DNA from: JASUTC01 sp964604305
GTDB taxonomy: Bacteria; Thermotogota; Thermotogae; MWEM01
NCBI GenBank assembly: GCA_964604305.1
Contig: CAZRYM010000006.1
Location: forward strand, 3,166-67,165
Direction of reading: 5' to 3'
Length of the DNA stretch: 64,000 bases
A model generated the notes under the pieces. The model had not been told where the DNA came from. It ran no database searches and was given only the letters and a program-made list of their open reading frames with translations. The position numbers were made by a program, and so were the translations under genes. Position 1 is the first letter of the stretch, and each line of letters begins with the position of its first letter. Below are positions 44,619 to 53,803 of this stretch, in pieces.

Positions 44619-46145
44619 ATGGATGAACAGAAGAATACGAGAAAAGAAAAAAGGTTCCTGGAGGACCTTTTTTCTTTTATAAAAGAGAATACCAAAAAAG
44701 AAGACAAATTTGTTTTGGCAATCTCCGGCGGGGCAGATTCAATGGTGCTGCTTGATTTATTTTTAACCCTAAGTCAAAAAAATCCCATTTCTTTTTGTGT
44801 TGCTAATCTTGATCACAAAATCCGAAAAGAATCAGCAAACGAACAGCAGTGGTTAAGTTCCTTTTGTGCTGAAAAAGGGATCAGATTTTATGGACAGAGA
44901 GCAGATATCAAAGCACTCAAAAGTTCAATGGGAGCTACAGCGAGTTTGGAGGAGTTGGCAAGGAATGAGAGATATAGATTATTCAAAAAAATAAAGCAGG
45001 AATTTCAAGCAAAATGGGTCGTTACAGCCCATCACAAAGATGATTTGCTGGAAACTTTCTTTCTGAGGTTATTACGTGGAACGGGTTTGAACGGTATCAA
45101 CACACTAAATAAAGTGGATAGATCTTTTCTACGGCCCCTTTTAGGTTATTTCAAAGAAGAATTATTGAATTATGCAAAAGAAAGGAACTTGTTTTATTTT
45201 GAGGATTATTCGAATAAAGATACTCAGTTTTTAAGAAACAGAATCAGGCATAAAATGATTCCCTTTCTTCTTAAGGAGTTTGGGGAGAGTGTAAAAGAAA
45301 TTCTTGTCAGGGATATTGATAATTTGAAAAATGCGGATAGAGTCGTTACTGAAATAGTGAACAAAGATATTCAAAAGGCCAGATTTACAAATGATTCAGT
45401 GACAATCAGCCAACATTTTTTAAAGGATAAATCCCAATCTTATCTTTATGAATTTTTAATCAGGCTGTATCAGAAATGGAATCGTACTCCATCAGGACTG
45501 ACCGGTGTAAAGCTTGACAATATCTGTCGAAGGGTAATGGAAACGGGAGATTTTGAAATAACAATCAGTGATGATATCAGATTTTTACGCAGTAATAAAA
45601 TCATCGGATTTGACAGACGCGTTCAAAAGAAAGAAAAAAGAGAAAAAAAGATTATTATGCTGGGTGAGCAGCTTCAAAAAAAACTTGAAGCAAATAACGT
45701 CATAACCCTTGGACTGAATTTGTTTGATTCTGGAAAATCTGTTAAATTAATGCTTCAAACAGGTTCTTTCAAAAAAAACTTTAAACCAACTGAGGCATCC
45801 CACACTGCTTTTATTGATTACGATTTGATTCAATTTCCATTATGCATAAGGTTATGGAATGAAGGAGACAGAATAAAGCCTCTTGGAATGAGTTGTTATA
45901 AAAGAGTTTCAAGGTTAATGACTGATGAAGGGATTAAAAAATACAATAAAAGAAGACAATTGATATTGGAAAACGGAAAACATGATATAATTTGGTGCAT
46001 GGGGATAAGAATCTCTGAAGATTATAAAATAACCCCATCTACCGTAAGATGTTTAAAGATAATTTATATTGATTCAAACGAACAGGATATTGAAGGGAGG
46101 GAGCGGTGTATTCCGCAAAGATTTGCTAAAGATGAAGAAAAGTGA
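44619..46145 (+). CDS. tilS: tRNA(Ile)-lysidine synthase
   Basis: A 508-residue enzyme that modifies the CAT anticodon of a minor tRNA-Ile to read ATA. The PP-loop is SGGADS at 36-41, with ANLDHKIRKESANEQQWL and TAHHKDDLLETFFLRLLRG as family motifs, and the C-terminal domain has RLWNEGDRIKPLGM. ATG 44619 follows GGAG; the open frame back into the tRNA is accidental. ftsH overlaps the end. In Firmicutes hpt usually separates tilS and ftsH, but not here. Confidence 0.95.
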   Translation: MDEQKNTRKEKRFLEDLFSFIKENTKKEDKFVLAISGGADSMVLLDLFLTLSQKNPISFCVANLDHKIRKESANEQQWLSSFCAEKGIRFYGQRADIKALKSSMGATASLEELARNERYRLFKKIKQEFQAKWVVTAHHKDDLLETFFLRLLRGTGLNGINTLNKVDRSFLRPLLGYFKEELLNYAKERNLFYFEDYSNKDTQFLRNRIRHKMIPFLLKEFGESVKEILVRDIDNLKNADRVVTEIVNKDIQKARFTNDSVTISQHFLKDKSQSYLYEFLIRLYQKWNRTPSGLTGVKLDNICRRVMETGDFEITISDDIRFLRSNKIIGFDRRVQKKEKREKKIIMLGEQLQKKLEANNVITLGLNLFDSGKSVKLMLQTGSFKKNFKPTEASHTAFIDYDLIQFPLCIRLWNEGDRIKPLGMSCYKRVSRLMTDEGIKKYNKRRQLILENGKHDIIWCMGIRISEDYKITPSTVRCLKIIYIDSNEQDIEGRERCIPQRFAKDEEK

Positions 46146-48153
46146 TTTAATCAAAAAATTCTCCGTAGATAACAACGATGACAACAACGACCCAAAGAGA
46201 GAACCAAGATTTTCTATGAACAACAAGCCTCCAAGAAGGCCTAATAATAACCTTTTACTGTTGTTTGGTATGGTGGTTATCATCATACTGATTGCCATGG
46301 CGTATCAGGGGCCGATGACTAATTCCACCCAGGTTGTAGATTTCACAACCTTTTATTCCATGGTGAAGGATGGAAAAGTTCAGGAAATTGTGATAGATGA
46401 CAGTGGTGTCATCACATTTAAAAGTGGTGGGTCATTCCAGGATACGATGTATGAGGTATATGCCCCCTGGGTACTCAGAGATTCGGCCATAATGGAAGAG
46501 CTTATTGATAGTGGTGCAAAAATAAAGGGAAAACAAAACTCCGGTGATTTTTGGTGGGCGATACTTTTAAATATCGTACCTTTGTTGCTTTTTGTTTTTA
46601 TATTCTTTTCAATGATGCGATCTGTTTCCGGCAGGGGTAATCAAGCTTTTACTTTTACTAAAAGCCCCGCAAAGAAGCTTTCGAAAGATAGGAAGAAGGT
46701 CACTTTCAAAGATGTGGCAGGTGTGGATGAGGCCATAGAAGACCTGGAGGAACTCGTCATGTTTCTCAAAAACCCACAAAAGTTTAAAAAGATGAAGGCC
46801 AGGATGCCTAAAGGAGTTCTTTTAGTAGGTCCTCCCGGTACAGGAAAAACACTCTTATCAAGGGCTGTAGCCGGGGAAGCAGGTGTGCCCTTCTATCATA
46901 TGAGTGGATCGGATTTTGTTGAGCTATTTGTCGGTGTAGGAGCGTCACGAGTTAGAGACTTATTTACACAAGCTAAGGCAGCTAGTCCTTCTGTTATTTT
47001 CATTGATGAAATAGATGCAGTTGGAAGACATAGAGGAGCCGGTCTTGGTGGTGGACATGATGAAAGAGAACAGACTTTGAACCAGATTCTGGTTGAAATG
47101 GACGGTTTTGAGGCAAATGAAGGTGTTATTGTAATGGCAGCAACAAACAGGCCTGATATTCTTGACAAAGCGCTTCTCAGACCCGGTCGTTTTGATAGAA
47201 AGGTTATGGTTGATCCACCTGATGTAAAAGGCCGTGAAGAGATACTGGAGATTTATGCCAAAGACAGACCACTGGCTCCTGAGGTTAAACTGGAAATCAT
47301 AGCAAAGCGAACGCCCGGTTTTGTTGGAGCTGATCTGGAAAACCTGATTAACGAGTCTTCGCTTCTTGCTTTAAGAAACAATAGAGAGCAAATCACCATG
47401 GATGACTTGGAAGAGGCTATTGACAGAGTTGTGGCAGGCCCCGAAAGAAAAAGCCGAATACTTTCTCCCGAGGAAAAAAGGATTATTGCTTTTCATGAAC
47501 TTGGTCACGCCATCATACCTACCGTTTTAAAGACCAATGAACCGGTACACAGGGTATCCATTATTCCCAGAGGTCACGCAGCTCTGGGTTATACGCTGCA
47601 ATTACCCGAAAAAGACAAATATCTGAACAGTAAAACCGAATTGACCAACCGAATAACAGGACTTTTAGGTGGAAGGGCAGCTGAAGACTTTTTCTTTAAT
47701 GAGATTACGACCGGGGCTGCAAACGATATCGAAAGGGCTTCAAAATTGGCAAGAACTATGATTTGTCAACTTGGCATGAGTGAGAATATGGGACCTGTAA
47801 TGTGGGAAAGCGAAGAAGAGGAAGTATTTTTGGGTAAAGAAATTAACAAATCCAGAAATAGTGAAAAGATAGCCTTCCAGATTGATCAGGAAGTTAAAGA
47901 CCTAATGAATAAATCTTATCAGAAGGCTTTGGAAATTATATCAAGATATAAAACTGAAATTGAACATCTGGCTGAATTGTTACTGGAAGAGGAGGTTATC
48001 GAAGGAGATTACCTCAGAGAATTATTAGAACGTGAAGTCGGACAACATAAAAATTCACAAAAAGAACCGGAAGCAGTTACAGAAAGTTCCCAGGCAGGTG
48101 TTTCGGGGAAGGCAGATAATGATATTGATGAAGAAAGTAGAGAAGAAGAGTGA
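46132..48153 (+). CDS. ftsH: ATP-dependent zinc metalloprotease FtsH
   Basis: A membrane AAA+ protease of 673 residues from ATG 46132. Two membrane spans (about 41-60 and 141-163) flank the extracytoplasmic domain; Walker A GPPGTGKT is at 233-240 and the zinc site is His455, Glu456 and His459 in HELGH. The tail ends acidic. The start is not marked by a ribosome site: a strong GGGAGGGAG instead precedes a 7-codon GTG frame at 46106-46129 whose stop lies two bases before ATG 46132. Translation may be coupled to that frame or to tilS. TTG at 46123 is an alternative. Confidence 0.95.
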   Translation: MKKSDLIKKFSVDNNDDNNDPKREPRFSMNNKPPRRPNNNLLLLFGMVVIIILIAMAYQGPMTNSTQVVDFTTFYSMVKDGKVQEIVIDDSGVITFKSGGSFQDTMYEVYAPWVLRDSAIMEELIDSGAKIKGKQNSGDFWWAILLNIVPLLLFVFIFFSMMRSVSGRGNQAFTFTKSPAKKLSKDRKKVTFKDVAGVDEAIEDLEELVMFLKNPQKFKKMKARMPKGVLLVGPPGTGKTLLSRAVAGEAGVPFYHMSGSDFVELFVGVGASRVRDLFTQAKAASPSVIFIDEIDAVGRHRGAGLGGGHDEREQTLNQILVEMDGFEANEGVIVMAATNRPDILDKALLRPGRFDRKVMVDPPDVKGREEILEIYAKDRPLAPEVKLEIIAKRTPGFVGADLENLINESSLLALRNNREQITMDDLEEAIDRVVAGPERKSRILSPEEKRIIAFHELGHAIIPTVLKTNEPVHRVSIIPRGHAALGYTLQLPEKDKYLNSKTELTNRITGLLGGRAAEDFFFNEITTGAANDIERASKLARTMICQLGMSENMGPVMWESEEEEVFLGKEINKSRNSEKIAFQIDQEVKDLMNKSYQKALEIISRYKTEIEHLAELLLEEEVIEGDYLRELLEREVGQHKNSQKEPEAVTESSQAGVSGKADNDIDEESREEE

Positions 48154-48619
48154 GATTACTGAGATTTCATTGATAAATAAGTTTCTGATTCTATGTCTTT
48201 TGTTTTTTTTGATTACCTTTTGCAGTACATTTGCTTTACGGTTTGATATGGGAATTGGAGCCGAAAAGATAGTTAATACCGTGCCTTTTTTGCATTTAAA
48301 TCTTAATACTAATTATTTGATATTTGAGAATGATTTTACATATCTTCAAGAATTTGGTATGATAGATACGTTAGGAATATTTTTTAAACTTGATTCAAAA
48401 TTGACGCCAAAATTTGGAATTTCAACCTGTTGGGGTTATAATCAATTAAAGGGCTTTTTTTTTGAAAAAAACGGGATAATCTTAACAGCGGGGATCTCGT
48501 ATTTTTTAGAAAGATATTCAGTTGCATTCAGTGTTGGAGAATATATAGCGTTTGATGGTAGAATAAGTGAAAGACCGATCATTAAATTTTCTTGTTCCAT
48601 TAAGATAGGGGAGTGGTAA
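48119..48619 (+). CDS. Small exported beta-rich protein
   Basis: A 166-residue protein of unknown function. A long signal peptide (LINKFLILCLLFFLITFCSTFA) is followed by repeated beta-type strands (LRFDMGIGAE, HLNLNTNYLIF, AGISYFLERYSVAFSVGEY). It ends in Trp, consistent with an outer-membrane protein. ATG 48119 has GGGGAAGG about six bases upstream and lies inside the end of ftsH. It is followed at once by a lipoprotein gene. A small barrel is the best guess. Confidence 0.65.
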   Translation: MILMKKVEKKSEITEISLINKFLILCLLFFLITFCSTFALRFDMGIGAEKIVNTVPFLHLNLNTNYLIFENDFTYLQEFGMIDTLGIFFKLDSKLTPKFGISTCWGYNQLKGFFFEKNGIILTAGISYFLERYSVAFSVGEYIAFDGRISERPIIKFSCSIKIGEW

Positions 48620-48622
48620 AAA

Positions 48623-49462
48623 GTGAAAAAGACGTCGCTGTTAGTAATTTTATCTGTTGTGATGGTAGTAGCTTTCACAGGGTGTTTGTTTATGGAGAAA
48701 GAAGCGAGTCTTGAAATCCTGGGAAAGAAAGTCATTGCTTTTGGGGCTTCTCAATTATTTGAGATTAAAATTACCTCAAGCAGTGCAGGTGGTGTGGGGG
48801 ATGTATTCGCAAAAGATGCTCAGGTAAAAAGTGTTAAATGGGATTTTCAGAATAAGGACCATGCTGCAGGAAGTTTCAGTAAAACCGTGGAAGGTGAAGA
48901 GGCTAAGAAGTACACAGCTACCTTTTCAGCCGCTCCCGGAGATTATCAATTAAAAGTTACGCTTGTAACAACCGGTGATAAGACTTATGAAAAAACGTAC
49001 GACTTTGATGTTGTGAAAGAAGCACCGGGTTATACAATCGAGACATCAGTTGGTGGAACTCCGATTACCTGGCAGAGTGTTCAAAAGAATGATCAGGTAC
49101 AGATGAAGATAACCCTTTCGGATAGTCAGCTATCTGAAGAGCAGGTAGACAATTATGAGTATAAATGGGAATTCGTTCACTCCGGTGGTACAGATTCTTC
49201 GGAATACATAAGGTATGGAGATTCTGAAACCTATACTTATACTTTTGGTGAGAAAGCGGAATATACAGTAAACTTAACCATTAAAAATCCGTTTGGTGAC
49301 ACATACCCCTTCCCTATTGGGAGTTTCACAATAAGTACAACAAAACCAGCTGTTCCGGAAATTGTTGGTACACCTAAATGGACTACTGATGGTTCCAGAT
49401 TTGAAATTGAGGTTAAAAAAGGTGAAGACGTGCTTTATTATGTTTTGGAAAAGCAGTCTTAA
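48623..49462 (+). CDS. Lipoprotein with Ig/FN3-like domains, N-terminal part before an in-frame stop
   Basis: The first 279 codons of a lipoprotein gene. A lipoprotein signal (VILSVVMVVAFTGC) places the modified cysteine at residue 21. The body has beta-sandwich-like units with PKD or FN3 character (VKWDFQNKDHAAGS, YTYTFGEKAEYTVNLTIKNP). The frame stops at TAA 49460-49462 in the middle of a domain (DVLYYVLEKQS), and continues open in the same frame afterwards. GTG start follows GGGGAG. Function unknown; probably surface or periplasmic binding. Confidence 0.85.
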   Translation: MKKTSLLVILSVVMVVAFTGCLFMEKEASLEILGKKVIAFGASQLFEIKITSSSAGGVGDVFAKDAQVKSVKWDFQNKDHAAGSFSKTVEGEEAKKYTATFSAAPGDYQLKVTLVTTGDKTYEKTYDFDVVKEAPGYTIETSVGGTPITWQSVQKNDQVQMKITLSDSQLSEEQVDNYEYKWEFVHSGGTDSSEYIRYGDSETYTYTFGEKAEYTVNLTIKNPFGDTYPFPIGSFTISTTKPAVPEIVGTPKWTTDGSRFEIEVKKGEDVLYYVLEKQS

Positions 49463-50266
49463 GAAGTAGGTCAGTTTAATTTTGTTTACAGAGGTTTTGC
49501 CTCTTCTGCTTCTACAGTTAAATTATACGATACTTCAATTAAAGACAGTAATGTAACTTATAAAATTTATGGAGTTGATGGTGCACAATCACAAGGAAAC
49601 CCTTTGATTGTGAGTTTTGATGTTCCCAACAGGCCCCCGGAAAAAGCGGTTATTGTTACACCATCAGGAAGGGTCAGCAAGGTAGTATTCGGAAACACTC
49701 CATTAAATATGTTCTGGACAAACGGAACAGATCCTGATTTGGAAGATGCTGTCCACTATTATGCCTATATCGGAAATACTACAGAAGCCTTTGACTATCT
49801 TGGAAATACAACACTAACCAGTATCCCCATAAGCAAACAACTGGTTTCGGGGAATACTTATTACCTTCGTGTAGATTCCTCTGACGGTCAGATTATTACC
49901 AGAGGAGACGTATACTCCTTTAAATTTGATCCGGATATCAATGCTCCCGTCATAACAGATGCCAGGATCGACATGAATGGTACGCCTTATCAGATTGATC
50001 GTTTTAATTATAACGATGCAAATATTGGTATGATTGCTTCCTACACTAGAACTTATGAAATTGAAATCAGCAGATATGCCTCATTCAACGATTCTATGAA
50101 ATTCAGAAAGACGTTGTTTGGAAATATCATACCGCCGATTGATGTCCCCACGTATGTTGGAAATCGTGGAGACAGATTGTTTGTAAGAATGAGAATCATT
50201 TACGAAAATCAGTATATGAAGATTACGACAAAGTGGTCACCGGCAACAATAATGACCGTCAGATAA
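49463..50266 (+). pseudogene. C-terminal part of the interrupted lipoprotein
   Basis: The same frame as the preceding feature resumes right after TAA with EVGQFNFVYRGFASSAS and runs 267 codons to a normal stop at 50266. The joined product would be about 547 residues; the domain cut by the stop (YYVLEKQS then EVGQFNFVY) is completed here. The first internal ATG/GTG/TTG codons (TTG 49598, GTG 49604) lack any ribosome site, so this part is unlikely to be made alone. Either one point mutation inactivated the gene, or the stop is suppressed or a sequence error. Confidence 0.8.
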
Positions 50267-50284
50267 ATAATAAACAACACAAAT

Positions 50285-50312
50285 AGACGGGCTTTTTTCT
50301 ATGAGCCCGTCT
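50285..50312 (+). terminator. Terminator-like hairpin before punA
   Basis: AGACGGGCT and AGCCCGTCT form a 9-bp stem with a T-rich loop, followed by TTC. It lies between the lipoprotein remnant and the purine nucleoside phosphorylase gene. The short T run makes it moderate in strength. Confidence 0.65.
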
Positions 50313-50334
50313 TTCAATATTGAGGTGATTTGGA

Positions 50335-51162
50335 ATGAGTCAAAATAACTTAAAAAAAAGAGTTGAAGACGTAGCTTCATATTTATCGGATAAATTGATT
50401 GAAAGCCCAAGAATAGGTATTATCCTTGGTTCAGGTCTTTCGGGTATTGCAGAAACCCTTGAAAACAAAAAGATTTTTAAATATAAAGACATCCCCGAAT
50501 TTCCCGTTTCTACAGCTCCGGGTCACAAGGGAGAACTGATATTTGGCAAACTCGGGAAAAACGAAGTAGTCCTGATGAACGGTCGTTTTCATTATTATGA
50601 AGGCTATGATATGAAAACAATCACATTCCCCATTAGAGTTATGCAGTTGATGGGTGTGGAATACCTTTTCATCACTAATGCAGCAGGAGGTTTGAACCCC
50701 GATTTTGAAATTGGAATTCCCATGTTGATCAAAGATCACATCAATATGATTGGTGACAATCCCTTGATTGGGCAGAACATTGATGAATGGGGGCCCAGAT
50801 TTCCAGATATGTCAGACGCTTATCAGACGGAACTCAGAAAACTTGTTTTGGAAACCGCAAGGGAGATTGGAGAGCCTTTATACGAGGGTATTTACGTTGC
50901 AGTTTCGGGTCCCAACTTTGAGACACCGGCTGAGTTAAAAATGTTTAGGCACATGGGAGGAGATGCGATTGGCATGTCCAGTGTACCGGAAGCGTTATGC
51001 GCAGCACATGGCGGAATCAAAGTCATCGGCATGTCTGCAATAACTGACAAGGCCGTAGGTGAAGCCCTTCAACCGCTAACCGCTGAAGAGGTTTTGGAAG
51101 TTGCCGAAAAAGCCGGGAAAAAAATGTCAACATTAATTAGCGCAGTTTGTAATAAGTTATAA
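50335..51162 (+). CDS. punA: Purine nucleoside phosphorylase
   Basis: A 275-residue trimeric-type (PNP family 2) phosphorylase splitting inosine or guanosine with phosphate. Motifs: ILGSGLSGIAE, PGHKGELIFG, NGRFHYYEGYD, TNAAGGLNPDF and GPNFETPAELKMFR. Works in purine salvage together with hpt at 6133. GAGGTGATT precedes the ATG. uppP follows after 12 bases. Confidence 0.95.
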   Translation: MSQNNLKKRVEDVASYLSDKLIESPRIGIILGSGLSGIAETLENKKIFKYKDIPEFPVSTAPGHKGELIFGKLGKNEVVLMNGRFHYYEGYDMKTITFPIRVMQLMGVEYLFITNAAGGLNPDFEIGIPMLIKDHINMIGDNPLIGQNIDEWGPRFPDMSDAYQTELRKLVLETAREIGEPLYEGIYVAVSGPNFETPAELKMFRHMGGDAIGMSSVPEALCAAHGGIKVIGMSAITDKAVGEALQPLTAEEVLEVAEKAGKKMSTLISAVCNKL

Positions 51163-51174
51163 TACATAATACAA

Positions 51175-51930
51175 ATGGAGAATTTTTTTCACTCATTAAG
51201 CACAGGGCTTATTCAGGGTACTACTGAATTTTTACCTGTTTCAAGTTCAGGGCATCTTTTTTTGTTTAGAAATTTCTTTCAATACGATTTTGGTACAGAT
51301 TATGTTGTACTGCTTCATTTTGGAACCCTGATAGCCGTTTTGTTTTTTTTCTGGAAAGATATTTGGCTAATTCTCAAGGGTTTGTTTTCGAAAGATTTTA
51401 ACTCCTGGAAACTCTTTTTTGCGCTGATAATTGGAACAATTCCCGCAGCTGTATCCGGATTGTTGCTTGAAGACTATTTGGAACAAAACCTTACGTCAAA
51501 CCTTACAATAGGTATTGCTCTTTTTATAACAGGGTTTTTACTCCTAATCTCTGACAGGTTTAAAAAGACCGATTTGAAGATTACGGATATTGGCATCAAG
51601 ATTGCGCTTTTTATTGGCGTGTTTCAAGCCTTAGCAATTGTTCCCGGTTTGTCCAGGAGTGGTTTAACACTATTCGGAGCTTTATTTCTCGGTATAAAAC
51701 GAGAAGATGCATTTAAATTTTCTTTTCTTCTTTCAATTCCTGTAATATTGGGAACTACACTGCTCAAGATAGAAAAAATCAGCCAGTTAACAGAAGGAAC
51801 ATGGGGATTTGTGTTTGCAACTATATCCGGTTTTTTCGCTCTCTGGCTGTTAAAAATTCTTACCAATTCAAAAAAATTAAAGTACTTTGCCTTTTATTGT
51901 TGGATAATCGGAATCTTATCAATTGTATAG
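51175..51930 (+). CDS. uppP: Undecaprenyl-diphosphatase UppP
   Basis: A 251-residue membrane phosphatase recycling the lipid carrier for peptidoglycan. The active-site motifs are GTTEFLPVSSSGHL and PGLSRSGLTLFGALFLG. About eight membrane spans are visible. There is no ribosome site before ATG 51175, but TATAAT lies at 51158-51163, so a leaderless transcript is possible besides readthrough from punA. A terminator follows. Confidence 0.95.
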   Translation: MENFFHSLSTGLIQGTTEFLPVSSSGHLFLFRNFFQYDFGTDYVVLLHFGTLIAVLFFFWKDIWLILKGLFSKDFNSWKLFFALIIGTIPAAVSGLLLEDYLEQNLTSNLTIGIALFITGFLLLISDRFKKTDLKITDIGIKIALFIGVFQALAIVPGLSRSGLTLFGALFLGIKREDAFKFSFLLSIPVILGTTLLKIEKISQLTEGTWGFVFATISGFFALWLLKILTNSKKLKYFAFYCWIIGILSIV

Positions 51931-51937
51931 TCTTACT

Positions 51938-51971
51938 AAAAAAGGGGGATCGCTTGAAGGCCCCTTTTTTT
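51938..51971 (+). terminator. Terminator after uppP
   Basis: AAAAAAGGGG (51938-51947) pairs with CCCCTTTTTT (51961-51970), followed by another T. Confidence 0.88.
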
Positions 51972-52013
51972 GGTGATATATGAAGTTAATAATTATAAAT
52001 ACACACAATCAAT

Positions 52014-52057
52014 TGACAAATGTCATGTGTTGACATTTGTTATAAATGGTGTATAAT
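52014..52057 (+). promoter_or_regulatory. Promoter of thiN with tandem TGACA-N2-TGTCA palindromes
   Basis: TTGACA (52030-52035) and TATAAT (52052-52057) are 16 bases apart. Two palindromes overlap the -35 region: TGACAAATGTCA at 52014-52025 (perfect) and TGACATTTGTTA at 52031-52042 (one mismatch), centres 17 bases apart; together they form ACAAATGTCA and TGACATTTGT, a perfect 10-bp inverted repeat. This is a probable repressor site. The 126-base leader to thiN shows no TPP riboswitch consensus and nothing else I can name. Confidence 0.75.
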
Positions 52058-52183
52058 ACATTATAAAGGTGAGATATTTTAACAAAAATAGATGAAATAT
52101 GCAGAATATGTTTGAAAATCAACTCTTATTCCACCTAAATCAGATAAAATCTCCCAAAACCAGATAATTTACCGGAGGAAATT

Positions 52184-52846
52184 TTGCAGAAACGATTGGC
52201 AATCCTTATTGGAGGTTATCCTTTAACTCACACAGAAAGACTTCAAATTCTTGAGTTAAGAGGAAAAGATACATATTTTGTGGCGGTTGACGGTGGATTG
52301 AATGTTTTTTTTGAACTGGGTATTCTACCAGACATGTTACTTGGTGATATGGATTCTTGCTCAATAAAAGCTTACAGATGGTATTGTGCTCATCAAAAGA
52401 AGCAATTGTTTTTAAGTTGTGATAAGGATTATTTAGACATGGAAGCCGCCATTAATTTGATTCATCATCAAAAAATAATTGATGTGGAGCTTTATGGTGT
52501 TCTTGGTGGGAGAATCGATCAGACATTTTCTTGTCTGCCCTTTTTATTAAGAGGCGCGGCCTTGGATCTGTCGATAACGATAAAGTCCGAAAAATGTCAA
52601 ATGGGTGTATTTAAAGGTCCTTCAGAAAATATCATTAAAACAAATCCTGGTGATGGTTGGTCATTTTTGGCAATAACCAAAGTAGTAGAAGGAATAACAC
52701 TTAAAGGCTTTAAATACAAAATGGAAAACGGAACAGTTTTTAACACCCAAACAACTGCATTAAGTAATCTTGCAATAACGTCAGAAGTAAGTGTAGGAAT
52801 TAATAATGGTATCATAATATATTTTAATAAACCGGGGAGGCAGTAA
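52184..52846 (+). CDS. thiN: Thiamine pyrophosphokinase
   Basis: A 220-residue enzyme making thiamine diphosphate from thiamine and ATP. The active site shows YFVAVDGGLNVFFELGILPD and LLGDMDS, then DKDYLDMEAAINLI and GVLGGRIDQT, all typical. TTG start behind ACCGGAGG. It stands at the head of a likely operon with the DUF4912 and GH57 genes, an unusual partner set for thiamine metabolism. Confidence 0.93.
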   Translation: MQKRLAILIGGYPLTHTERLQILELRGKDTYFVAVDGGLNVFFELGILPDMLLGDMDSCSIKAYRWYCAHQKKQLFLSCDKDYLDMEAAINLIHHQKIIDVELYGVLGGRIDQTFSCLPFLLRGAALDLSITIKSEKCQMGVFKGPSENIIKTNPGDGWSFLAITKVVEGITLKGFKYKMENGTVFNTQTTALSNLAITSEVSVGINNGIIIYFNKPGRQ

Positions 52847-52847
52847 A

Positions 52848-53801
52848 ATGTGGAGTACTAAGAGTCTTTCTGAAAAGACTGTAAATGAATTGAAGGAAAT
52901 AGCCAAATCGAGGGATATTAAGGGCTATTATAAGATGCGGAAAACTGAGTTGGTTCAATCTCTGACAAGCGAGTTTATTAAGGAAATCGATCCCACATCG
53001 ATGGAGAAAATCAGGAAAATGTTGAGAAGTGAACCCAGAATTTTCGAATTAAGAAAAATAGCAAAGAAGATGGGAATCTCTTTTAAGAGGAACATGAAAA
53101 AAAGTGAGCTTGAGGACAGAATTAAGCGTTCCCTGGTCAGACATGAAAAGGCAGAACAAGCTCAAGATAATTTATACAAATCAGGGACCGGGTCTCATCA
53201 GCAGCAGATCAATCCGGGAGAACCTATCATACCGGAATTGCCAAAGACTTATAAGCGCGATAAACTGGTAGCCTTACCGGTGAATCCCTTATGGATTCAC
53301 ATGTACTGGGATTTTTCTGAACAGACCGCTGCTTTGATTAAAAACTTACAAGATCAAAAAAAAGCGATTTTCCTCAGGATTTACGATGTGACATACATCG
53401 AGTTCAACGGAGAAAACGCGCATCAGATTTGGGAATACGAAATTTCATCTGATGGCGAACGAAAATTTTATGCCAACGTCAACAATCCAAATGCATCTTA
53501 TCTAACAGAGATTGGTTATATCAATGATAGAGGTGAATTTGTGACTGTACTGAGAAGTAATCTTGTTAAAACACCTCCCAACGCATTCTCAACCAAAAAA
53601 GAGGAAAAATGGTTAGATCTTAGTTCGGGCTATAAGTTTTCAAAACCTGCCCAAGGGGTCTTATCCAAACCGACTTTTAAGGCAATTGGCGGATCATCAT
53701 TCTTCCCCAACGAATTTAACAGACGAGTAATCACATCCGGTGGTGGCTCCTTCCTCCATTTTATGACCGGTAATACTAATGATTCCGGGGAGTGTGAGTA
53801 A
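52848..53801 (+). CDS. DUF4912 protein with Rho-N/SAP-like N-terminus
   Basis: A 317-residue protein. Two short helix-extended-helix units near the N-terminus (KTVNELKEIAKSRDIKGYYK and FELRKIAKKMGISFKRNMKK) look like Rho N-terminal or SAP motifs. Residues about 145-240 form the DUF4912 domain with LWIHMYWDFSEQTAALIK. The function is not known, but DUF4912 genes are commonly next to GH57 (DUF1957) genes, as here with a two-base gap. Possibly a regulator or carbohydrate-binding accessory. Confidence 0.85.
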   Translation: MWSTKSLSEKTVNELKEIAKSRDIKGYYKMRKTELVQSLTSEFIKEIDPTSMEKIRKMLRSEPRIFELRKIAKKMGISFKRNMKKSELEDRIKRSLVRHEKAEQAQDNLYKSGTGSHQQQINPGEPIIPELPKTYKRDKLVALPVNPLWIHMYWDFSEQTAALIKNLQDQKKAIFLRIYDVTYIEFNGENAHQIWEYEISSDGERKFYANVNNPNASYLTEIGYINDRGEFVTVLRSNLVKTPPNAFSTKKEEKWLDLSSGYKFSKPAQGVLSKPTFKAIGGSSFFPNEFNRRVITSGGGSFLHFMTGNTNDSGECE

Positions 53802-53803
53802 TC

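Noticed and set aside
52058..52183. Possible TPP riboswitch before thiN
   Set aside because: None of the conserved CUGAGA or ACCUGAUCUGG-type elements is present in the leader.
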